A stretch of 45,927 bases of DNA from CAYJXJ01 sp964374095 (GTDB lineage Bacteria > Elusimicrobiota > Elusimicrobia > UBA1565 > UBA9628). The notes below the pieces were generated by a model. It worked only from the letters and a program-made list of their open reading frames with translations. It was not told where the DNA came from and searched no databases. The stretch is from contig CAYJXJ010000012.1 of the NCBI GenBank assembly GCA_964374095.1, forward strand, positions 1 to 45,927, read 5' to 3'. The position numbers and the translations under genes are program-made. Shown one piece after another: positions 40,334 through 45,927 of the stretch; within the stretch, counting starts at the first letter, position 1; the number at the start of each line of letters is the position of its first letter.

Positions 40334-40618
40334 TTATCCTCCCGAAACCGACGAACCGCTTCGACTTGCGCGCTTTCTCGCGGCTGGCGCGCTCTTACCT
40401 GCCGCCTTCTTCAACTTCTTCGCTGCCATCCGCGCGGGATTCACGGAATCGGCGAAGATGTCCGCCCCCGCAGGCATGCCTCTCTCAGCCTGAGGCATGC
40501 AGCATTTTTTGTATTTGCGGCCGGAGCCGCAGGGGCAGGGCGCCTTCCTGGAAATCTCCCGCAAGGAAGCCTGCTTCAGCGGGAAAGCGTGTTCAATGAG
40601 TCTGGGTTTATCGGTCAT
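40334..40618 (-). CDS. Chimeric SEC-C zinc-motif miniprotein
   Basis: The 94-residue protein has three parts. Residues 7-19 are LIEHAFPLKQASL, identical to the start of the DUF1156 methylase. Residues 27-40 are a SEC-C motif PCPCGSGRKYKKCC, a zinc-binding knuckle. The rest is a Lys/Ala-rich basic tail (KKLKKAAGKSAPAARKRASR), nearly the same as the tail of the 185-residue protein four genes up. The gene is thus assembled from pieces of two neighbours around a SEC-C. It sits in the operon with an 11-bp overlap upstream and a 7-bp gap to the methylase. Possible roles are a metal-dependent adaptor or a decoy that competes with the methylase N-terminus; both are inferences. Confidence 0.8.
   Translation of the reverse strand: MTDKPRLIEHAFPLKQASLREISRKAPCPCGSGRKYKKCCMPQAERGMPAGADIFADSVNPARMAAKKLKKAAGKSAPAARKRASRSGSSVSGG
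40370..40420. repeat. Duplicated gene tail, copy in the SEC-C gene
   Basis: These 51 bp encode the Lys/Ala-rich tail of the SEC-C protein and match 42266-42316, the tail of the 185-residue gene, at 46 positions in the same orientation. Confidence 0.7.
40563..40599. repeat. Duplicated gene head, copy in the SEC-C gene
   Basis: This is the partner of 40271-40307: a 37-bp direct repeat with three differences, placed at the same distance from the ATG in both genes. Confidence 0.8.
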
Positions 40619-42185
40619 CGTGTTGTCCCTCAGATCCGGTCTTGGTCAAAGCCTCGCGCCCCTTGCCGGCGAGGCGGTACTTCTGCAGGCGACTGTTGGG
40701 TTTGTCTGGGATCGTCAGCTCGACGAAATGTTCATCCACAAGGCGTTGGAGACCTTTCTTGAAGTTCCCCGTCCGGTTCCGGTAGCCCGCAACGGCCAAG
40801 AGTTCCTTTCCCGTTTTGTCGCCCATAGAACATGCGGACAGGATGCTGATTTGCCATTTGGGCAGTTCAACTTGGGCCTCTTGGGCCTCGACTTGGGCCT
40901 TGGCTTGCGGGCCGTCGCCGAACATGGCCTTCATCAAGTCCGACGCCATATCCACCTCTTTGTCCAGTTCCGGGATGAAAAACTCGAACGCCTTGGCCGC
41001 CCGGTCGTTCTTGTAGGTGGGCGACGGATGGCCGAGTTTCCGCCAGGCGTCTCTCATCATGCGCAAACCCGTTCCCGCCTGCTCGCACATGGCGATACGC
41101 CGCATGGCCATCGCGATGGCCGGGTTGCGCACCTCCTTCTCGCCGGGCTCCCAGAGGCGGGAGTCGTCGCCGAACACATCGCCCGGATTCCAGAGTTGGA
41201 TGCCGTCGCGGAAGAACTTGATGACTGCCTTGCGGGAGTGATCGCCGTAGTCCTGGTGGATCAGCAGGTTGACCGCCGCCTCGCGGAAGACCCGGAAGCC
41301 GGGCGGATCGTCGCGGCGGCCAAGCGTCACGGGGTCGATGTCCCGGAACGGCTTGGGCATGAAGAACCGGTACTTGGTGACCAGTTGCTCCCACGCCTGG
41401 ATGATGTTGTCCTCGCAGACGATCCGGTCAATCCAGCGCGTCTCCGGCATGGCGTCGCCGGTGGAATAGCCAAGAAACTGGACATCCAGCGTCGGACGGG
41501 GAATGATCTGGTGAACGGCCAGAGACGACCCGAAGAGCATGACGGCGGCCCGGGTGGGGAGGAACCGCTTGCCATCCTTCCGCAGGAAGCCCCAGTAGTA
41601 GAGGAAGTCCCGATCCGGCTGTCTGGGATCAAAGCCGGTGTTGGCCTGATGAAAGCGGTCCCGATACCACTTCAGACTGCCGGAGTGGAAGGCGTCTTTG
41701 AGCGGAACCCGCTCGAACGGCTGGCTGTCCCACCGGTCGGCGGTGGCGTCGCGCAGCAGCCGCTCGATGTCCTGCGTTTGGGCCTTGTAGTCGCCGCCGC
41801 CTTTCCGCAGGAACGTTCGCCGGATGTCGCCGTCGAGATAGACGGGCTTGCGCGTGCGCTGGTTCTCGGCGACTTGAAAGACCAGAATCGTCTTGCCGCC
41901 GGCGTCCAGTCGATGCTCGGTCACCTGCACATCATGGTTGATCTTGACGTCGGCGCGCAGAACCGAGAGGAAGTCGTTCTGGACCTTGTCCGGCTGTCCG
42001 ACACCCGTGATCTCGTAGGCTTCGCCGCGCTGGGCATCGCCGAACACCAGGCAGCCGCCGTGGGTATTGGCAAACGCAGAAACGGTCTCGAAGGCGGACT
42101 TCGGAACATCCGTGCGAGCTTCCTTAAACTCGACGTCGTTCCATTCGCCTGCCTTGAGCAGTTTGTTCAGTTCCTCGAGTTTCAT
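40608..42185 (-). CDS. AlbA_2/Schlafen-type ATP-binding protein with winged-helix end
   Basis: The 525-residue protein begins with an AlbA_2 domain (EWNDVEFKEARTDVPKSAFETVSAFANTHGGCLVFG). A HATPase_c_4-type domain follows (FREAAVNLLIHQDYGDHSRKAVIKF, DGIQLWNPGDVFGDD, AMCEQAGTGLRMM). An acidic/Gln-rich linker and a C-terminal winged helix (QISILSACSMGDKTGKELLAVAG) end the protein. Such proteins bind nucleic acid and are common regulators or effectors in defence islands. The ATG at 42185 overlaps the preceding stop (ATGA); the longer frame upstream is antisense noise. It is the second AlbA_2 protein of this operon. Confidence 0.8.
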   Translation of the reverse strand: MKLEELNKLLKAGEWNDVEFKEARTDVPKSAFETVSAFANTHGGCLVFGDAQRGEAYEITGVGQPDKVQNDFLSVLRADVKINHDVQVTEHRLDAGGKTILVFQVAENQRTRKPVYLDGDIRRTFLRKGGGDYKAQTQDIERLLRDATADRWDSQPFERVPLKDAFHSGSLKWYRDRFHQANTGFDPRQPDRDFLYYWGFLRKDGKRFLPTRAAVMLFGSSLAVHQIIPRPTLDVQFLGYSTGDAMPETRWIDRIVCEDNIIQAWEQLVTKYRFFMPKPFRDIDPVTLGRRDDPPGFRVFREAAVNLLIHQDYGDHSRKAVIKFFRDGIQLWNPGDVFGDDSRLWEPGEKEVRNPAIAMAMRRIAMCEQAGTGLRMMRDAWRKLGHPSPTYKNDRAAKAFEFFIPELDKEVDMASDLMKAMFGDGPQAKAQVEAQEAQVELPKWQISILSACSMGDKTGKELLAVAGYRNRTGNFKKGLQRLVDEHFVELTIPDKPNSRLQKYRLAGKGREALTKTGSEGQHDDR

Positions 42186-42739
42186 GCGCCAGGCCCCGTT
42201 TCGACGACTTGGATTGGCCGGCCGGCGTGCTTCACCCTCGGCCCCCCCTTGAGCAAGCCGATCCGGCGCTTCCTCGCGGCTGGCGCCCTCTTTCCCGCCG
42301 CCTTCTTCAACTTCTCCGCTTCCCACAGCGCGGTGCGGGTTACCTCATCGAGCATTTCGACCTGAAGCGCGCGCCCCCTGCCGTTGAGAGAAACGTCGCA
42401 AAGCGAGTCGTCATCGTCGCAATCGATGCCGCCGTCCGTTTCGTGCCAGATAGACCGCCGCTGGCGGTCCGTCCAACCGCGGTAGGCCCGCGCGATAGCC
42501 TTCTCGATGGCCTTGACCTCGCCGGCCGGGAGGCTGCCGTTCTCGGCGATGATGCCGACGATGCGATCCCAGTTGTCGGGACCCCCGCTCCCGGCTGCGG
42601 GCCGGCCCCGGAGAATGCCGATCACGTCGCTTACCCCCTCCGCCAGGCCCGTGTAAGGGCCGAAGTGTTTCCAATGGGCCGCCATTTCGGCTTTCAGGGC
42701 GGCAATAGCTTGGGCGTCCCTACTTCGCACGCGGGTCAC
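42182..42739 (-). CDS. Unknown 185-residue operon protein
   Basis: The protein starts at a GTG that overlaps the stop of the upstream gene (GTGA). It reads DAQAIAALKAEMAAHWKHFGPYTGLAEGVSDVIG, a Gly-rich loop, a helical middle (AGEVKAIEKAIARAYRGWTD), an acidic run (DGGIDCDDDDSLCDV) and a basic tail EKLKKAAGKRAPAARKRR. I do not recognise a family. The 51-bp segment 42266-42316, which encodes the tail, matches 40370-40420 in the SEC-C gene with five differences. Its overlaps on both sides show it belongs to the defence operon. Confidence 0.65.
   Translation of the reverse strand: MTRVRSRDAQAIAALKAEMAAHWKHFGPYTGLAEGVSDVIGILRGRPAAGSGGPDNWDRIVGIIAENGSLPAGEVKAIEKAIARAYRGWTDRQRRSIWHETDGGIDCDDDDSLCDVSLNGRGRALQVEMLDEVTRTALWEAEKLKKAAGKRAPAARKRRIGLLKGGPRVKHAGRPIQVVETGPGA
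42266..42316. repeat. Duplicated gene tail, copy in the 185-residue gene
   Basis: Partner of 40370-40420, with five differences in 51 bp. Together with the head duplication it shows how the SEC-C gene was pieced together. Confidence 0.7.
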
Positions 42740-43290
42740 GCGACTTTCCTTCCGATCCGTGGGCGACCGCCCGGAGCCGATTGCGCGCATTTGTCGGCGA
42801 ACGCGCGCAGTTCCGATGCAGCCTTTGGATGCGCTCGGGCCGCGCGGATGGCCGTCGCGGCCAGTATGCGGCGCTGCTCCCTGTTCAAGCGTGCCTTGGC
42901 CAGGATATCCGGCACGTCATCAAATCGGCAGGTATCGTGAGCGTCGGAGGCGTAAGCGTCCAGCAGCCGCGCCGCCGAATCCTCGATCGGATGGCCCGCC
43001 TTCTTTGCCAGGGTCCAGGCATCCCGCGCGAGATCCGAGCAAAACATGGCAAGCTCGCATTCGTCATGGATGTTGTTGAAAATGGCGGGGATCTTTTTGA
43101 TGAAGTGCCACGTTAAATCGAGCGCTGCGGCGGGCTCGGATTCCCCCAGGAAATGGATTTCGTCCAGAACCTGGTTGAGATCGTCGATGTAGGAGTCCAC
43201 TTGATTCCATTCGACAAAGTCGACCTGAAGGACCTCCTGGATGCTCAATCGTATTGCGACTGCCGACTTCATGGTATCGCGCGGCTTCAT
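42736..43290 (-). CDS. Unknown 184-residue helical operon protein
   Basis: The product is mainly helical and acidic: KSAVAIRLSIQEVLQVDFVEWNQVDSYIDDLNQVLDEI, DLTWHFIKKIPAIFNNIHDECELAMFCSDLARDAWTLA and LNREQRRILAATAIRAARAHPKAASELRAF. There is no signal peptide and no recognised domain. The ATG at 43290 overlaps the stop of the first AlbA_2 gene and its own stop overlaps the GTG of the next gene, so it is translated as part of the operon. It may be a partner or an immunity-like protein, but the sequence does not say. Confidence 0.65.
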   Translation of the reverse strand: MKPRDTMKSAVAIRLSIQEVLQVDFVEWNQVDSYIDDLNQVLDEIHFLGESEPAAALDLTWHFIKKIPAIFNNIHDECELAMFCSDLARDAWTLAKKAGHPIEDSAARLLDAYASDAHDTCRFDDVPDILAKARLNREQRRILAATAIRAARAHPKAASELRAFADKCAQSAPGGRPRIGRKVA

Positions 43291-44492
43291 CCGCGCCTCC
43301 GCGCCGCTCGGCGGAGCGTGGCCACGACGGTACGGGAGTCCGCTTGGAATTCCAACGGCGGGTTTCCGTTGCGGGCAAGCGCCTCGCGCGCGATCTGAAT
43401 GCCCACGCCGAAGTGTTGCGCGTATCCCAGGCAGCGCATGGCTTCGGGCAAGTGCGGGTTGCGGTAATCGTTGATTTCGGGCTGGCCGAAGTTCTCCGGA
43501 GTTATCCGTCCGTAGGGACCGCCCGGGCTGATCACCGACACGCGGTCGCTGTACCAGTAGATGCGAATGGGCGCATTCGTGCCCTCGTAAAGACGGTGCA
43601 TCACGGCGTTGCGGATAATCTGCTGAAGAGCGGGAATCGGATAGTCCGGGTCCCGTCGTTCCTTGTCGGCGGAGGTGATGTCCACGGCCGTCATGACGTG
43701 AAGCCGGAGCAGTTCGTCGATCTGCTCCATCTGGCGCGACAGGGGCCCCTTGATATCGTGGCTGGTGATTACTTCCGATGCCAGATCCTCGCCCGCCAAG
43801 CGCAAGAATGAAACCCACGCCATGGGCAGATGGCGGTCCGGCTCCCTACCGATGACGAGCATCCCCATGATGGTCGGGACAGGGGGAGGACCCAGATCAA
43901 TGATGCGCAGCGACGCCATTTGTGTTTCCGGCTCGCGTTTGTTGTCGGCCAGCGTCTCAGGACTAACGGCCGCAGGCAGGTACCGCGCGCGGAATAACTG
44001 CGTGTCAAGGTCGCCGAGGTCGGCGTTGAGTAGAGGTCGAATGTCCGCCGGCGCGTCCCGATAGCGCCGTCTTTCAGCGAGGATCCGTTCTTCCTGCGGA
44101 CTTGCAATCGCGCGGCGTGAACCGACTCGCGCCCAAATCGTTCCTTTAAAACGAACCGGCGGCGCGCCGGCCGGTTGCACGACCACCACCGCCATTTCGC
44201 AGCCGCGCAAGACCTTTTTCTGCGCCGTCATGGCCGGAATGGGCAGGATGTTTCCGTCCGAGCGCATGTCGGCGAGCGTACGGAGCAATTCATCCGTTAT
44301 CGGCAACCCGGCGCAGCTTCCATCGTCTTTGACTCCGAGGAATAGGACGCCCGGTTTGCGGTGATCCGGCATATCGTTGGCGAAGGCGCATATGGCCTGC
44401 CGAATTTTGACGGAATCGCCGGCGGATTCCTTACGCTCCACCCGATCAGATTCTATATCCTTGAGCAATTTCTCCAGTTCTATGTCGTCCAT
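43287..44492 (-). CDS. AlbA_2/HATPase_c_4 protein (first copy)
   Basis: The 401-residue protein has an AlbA_2 domain (DIESDRVERKESAGDSVKIRQAICAFAND, GVLFLGVKDDG). A second domain of the HATPase_c_4 type follows (IRNAVMHRLYEGTNAPIRIYWYSDRVSVISPGGPYGRI, then NPHLPEAMRCLGYAQHFGVGI). Unlike the second AlbA_2 protein of the operon it has no winged-helix tail. The ATG at 44492 is preceded by GGAGGG. It begins 24 bp after the helicase stop. AlbA_2 proteins of the Schlafen type can bind or cleave RNA in some systems; here the role is not known. Confidence 0.8.
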   Translation of the reverse strand: MDDIELEKLLKDIESDRVERKESAGDSVKIRQAICAFANDMPDHRKPGVLFLGVKDDGSCAGLPITDELLRTLADMRSDGNILPIPAMTAQKKVLRGCEMAVVVVQPAGAPPVRFKGTIWARVGSRRAIASPQEERILAERRRYRDAPADIRPLLNADLGDLDTQLFRARYLPAAVSPETLADNKREPETQMASLRIIDLGPPPVPTIMGMLVIGREPDRHLPMAWVSFLRLAGEDLASEVITSHDIKGPLSRQMEQIDELLRLHVMTAVDITSADKERRDPDYPIPALQQIIRNAVMHRLYEGTNAPIRIYWYSDRVSVISPGGPYGRITPENFGQPEINDYRNPHLPEAMRCLGYAQHFGVGIQIAREALARNGNPPLEFQADSRTVVATLRRAARRRG

Positions 44493-44516
44493 ATGAAGTC
44501 CCTCCAGAGGCAATCC

Positions 44517-45927
44517 CTAGTTTTCTCCGGCTCCCATTATATTCGATAGGCTGAGCAGCATGCTCCCCTTGGCCTTGGCGAGAAGGCTGCCGAAGGGGTC
44601 CTGCACGCGGACAAGGCGGGGCGCGGAACTGGCGCAGTCGTAGACGGCGTACAGCCAGTAGGCCTGCCTCATGTTGCAAGCCTTCGCCCACTCGTTTGCC
44701 GAGACCTCGATCTCCCCGGTGCCGGCGCGGCCCTTGACCTCGATGGCGCGCCTCTCGTTTCCGGGTCTGACGGAGAGCAGATCGAAGCCGGGATTGTCCG
44801 GGAGCCCCGCCAAACGAGCCAGTTCCGGCGTATGGACATCATAGACGGTGGCGCCCGCCGCCTCCTCAAACGTCTGGGCTACCTTCATGGCTACCAGCTC
44901 CACGTTGGCGTCGTGCTGCTCGATGTCCGCGGGGTCGGAGGATGGCACGACCAAGGCGTGGGCCACGAAGGTGATTTGTCCGGGCGCGATAAGCTCGGGT
45001 TCCCGGCGGAGCAAGGCGAGGGCCCTGTCGCGTCTTCCAGCCAGGAGCTTTTGTTGGCGCTTAACTTCCTCCAGAGCTTCTGCAGCCTTCGTGTTGCCGG
45101 TGCGCGCCTTCTCGGCATGCCTGGCCCGGGCCGCGGCGAGATCCATCTCGTGATATGAAAAGCCGCGTTCGATGAAGCTCTCGCGTTCCGGGATGCCGTC
45201 CTCAAGAGCCTTCTTCCGTTCCAGCGCCAACTCGCGCGACATGCGCTCGGCCAGGAATGCCCGAGCCGACTCCTTCTCATCGTTGGCCATCGCGGCCAGA
45301 CGCTGCGCCGAAGCGGGAAGCCCGCGCCCTCCCTTGAGAAGCAAGAGCTGCTCCACGGGACAAACGACGATCTCCGCTCCTTCGTACTGCTTGACCCCGA
45401 CAAGCCGGCAGTCGAGAAGCTCTTCCTGCCCCAACTCGGGCGCCTCCGGGTCAGCCTTGCGGACGATGGAGAGTAGGGCCAAGTGGAACAGGTAGGGTCT
45501 ATCGGTTCCGGGGTCAACAAAGATCGCCCCGCGCTTGCCCTCATCGGTCAAGCGGTCTCTCACCATAAGCCGGAAGCGATCAAAGACAGGTTCGCCAGGG
45601 TGCAGCCAAATCGCATCCTTGCGGTCCAGGGGCCGGGCGACGGATAGATTCTCCCAGGCATTCTCGGGATAGAGTTGAAGAACAGGAAGCAATGGGTCAA
45701 TTGCCCCGGGCCGCACGGGACGAAAGGAGAATAGGCGCCCCGGGTCCCCGTCAATATTGAGCCCGGTTAGCGGCGCGGCCTGCTCGATGTACTGCCGCAC
45801 GTAGCCCGGCAGCAGGCGGAAATACACGTCGCGCTCGAGACTCGTCCGCAGGCGCGGCAGTTCTCGGGCGACGTCGCCGCCCGATCCGTAAAGCCTCTTC
45901 TCCCGCGTGGCCAGGGCCTGGACCTGC
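44517..45927 (-). CDS. SNF2-type helicase C-terminal region with DUF3883 (partial)
   Basis: The frame is open to the right edge, so only about the last 469 residues are seen; the helicase motor lies outside. The visible start ERDVYFRLLPGYVRQYIEQAAPLTGL and RPVRPGAIDPLLP are typical of the region after the motor in defence-linked SNF2 helicases. Next come a coiled-coil stretch (ERMSRELALERKKALEDG, AARARHAEKARTGNTKAAEALEEVKRQQ) and DUF3883, a PD-(D/E)XK-like fold (NPGFDLLSVRPGNERRAIEVKGRAGTGEI, ANEWAKACNMRQAYWLYAVYDC). In DUF1156/DUF499 systems a helicase of this kind is the third core subunit. It is the first of the operon genes visible here. Confidence 0.75.
   Translation of the reverse strand, partial: QVQALATREKRLYGSGGDVARELPRLRTSLERDVYFRLLPGYVRQYIEQAAPLTGLNIDGDPGRLFSFRPVRPGAIDPLLPVLQLYPENAWENLSVARPLDRKDAIWLHPGEPVFDRFRLMVRDRLTDEGKRGAIFVDPGTDRPYLFHLALLSIVRKADPEAPELGQEELLDCRLVGVKQYEGAEIVVCPVEQLLLLKGGRGLPASAQRLAAMANDEKESARAFLAERMSRELALERKKALEDGIPERESFIERGFSYHEMDLAAARARHAEKARTGNTKAAEALEEVKRQQKLLAGRRDRALALLRREPELIAPGQITFVAHALVVPSSDPADIEQHDANVELVAMKVAQTFEEAAGATVYDVHTPELARLAGLPDNPGFDLLSVRPGNERRAIEVKGRAGTGEIEVSANEWAKACNMRQAYWLYAVYDCASSAPRLVRVQDPFGSLLAKAKGSMLLSLSNIMGAGEN

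Noticed and set aside
1..45927. CRISPR arrays, rRNA or intact tRNA genes
   Set aside because: No regularly spaced repeats and no rRNA- or tRNA-like segments were found on either strand by reading.

Overview
The window reads as a GC-rich chromosomal contig from a diderm (Gram-negative type) bacterium. Many products carry N-terminal signal peptides, and there is an HtrA protease, a YceI protein, an Lgt-like enzyme and the C-terminal strand of an outer-membrane barrel. No rRNA, tRNA or marker protein fixes the phylum. The style of the secreted orphan proteins suggests an Elusimicrobiota-like metagenomic genome, but that is an impression and not a demonstration. Several frameshifts could be genuine decay or assembly errors.

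Layout. Positions 1-1.1 kb hold the end of a WD40 gene and a frameshifted TPR/SLOG-like gene. Positions 1.3-5.35 kb (minus) hold a very large secreted fusion of a glutamate-dehydrogenase-type enzyme with an M1 aminopeptidase, broken by two frameshifts near its 3' end. Positions 5.6-7.4 kb (minus) form a ribbon-helix-helix/PIN toxin-antitoxin operon with a third, unknown gene and a clear promoter-operator. Positions 7.9-11.3 kb (minus) form a three-gene operon of envelope or secreted proteins. A CPBP protease, a truncated aspartic protease and a membrane-anchored ankyrin protein follow. Positions 15.3-20.9 kb hold a DUF2914 membrane protein converging on a minus-strand envelope operon (HtrA, YceI, orphan, trypsin-like protease). 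Positions 21.2-26.7 kb (minus) look like a lipid or envelope-modification neighbourhood: a radical SAM enzyme of the tetraether-lipid-synthase type overlapping an Lgt paralogue, a pseudopilin-like protein, a FliF-like secreted protein, a choline-monooxygenase-like Rieske enzyme and a sphingomyelin-synthase-like PAP2 protein. An inverted-repeat element separates these from a YgjP metalloprotease and a GMC oxidoreductase. Positions 29.0-32.5 kb (plus) are a chromate-resistance-type operon (ChrB, beta-propeller, a barrel remnant, MFS transporter).

Positions 32.5-45.9 kb (minus), visibly less GC-rich than the rest, are one tightly overlapped defence operon that runs off the right edge. In transcription order it has an SNF2-type helicase C-terminus with DUF3883, an AlbA_2/HATPase protein, two unknown small proteins, a second AlbA_2/HATPase protein, a chimeric SEC-C miniprotein, a DUF1156 adenine methylase, a YhcG/DUF1016 protein missing its nuclease core, a DUF499 ATPase and a truncated nuclease-like fragment. 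The helicase, methylase and ATPase are the expected core. The twin AlbA_2 proteins, the chimeric SEC-C gene and the core-less YhcG are the unusual additions and the best candidate for something undescribed.

Intergenic DNA is rich in palindromes: a perfect 30-bp palindrome, two copies of one REP-like palindrome in opposite orientation, a dispersed 27-29 bp repeat and a 127-bp MITE-like element. Duplicated gene fragments are also present.
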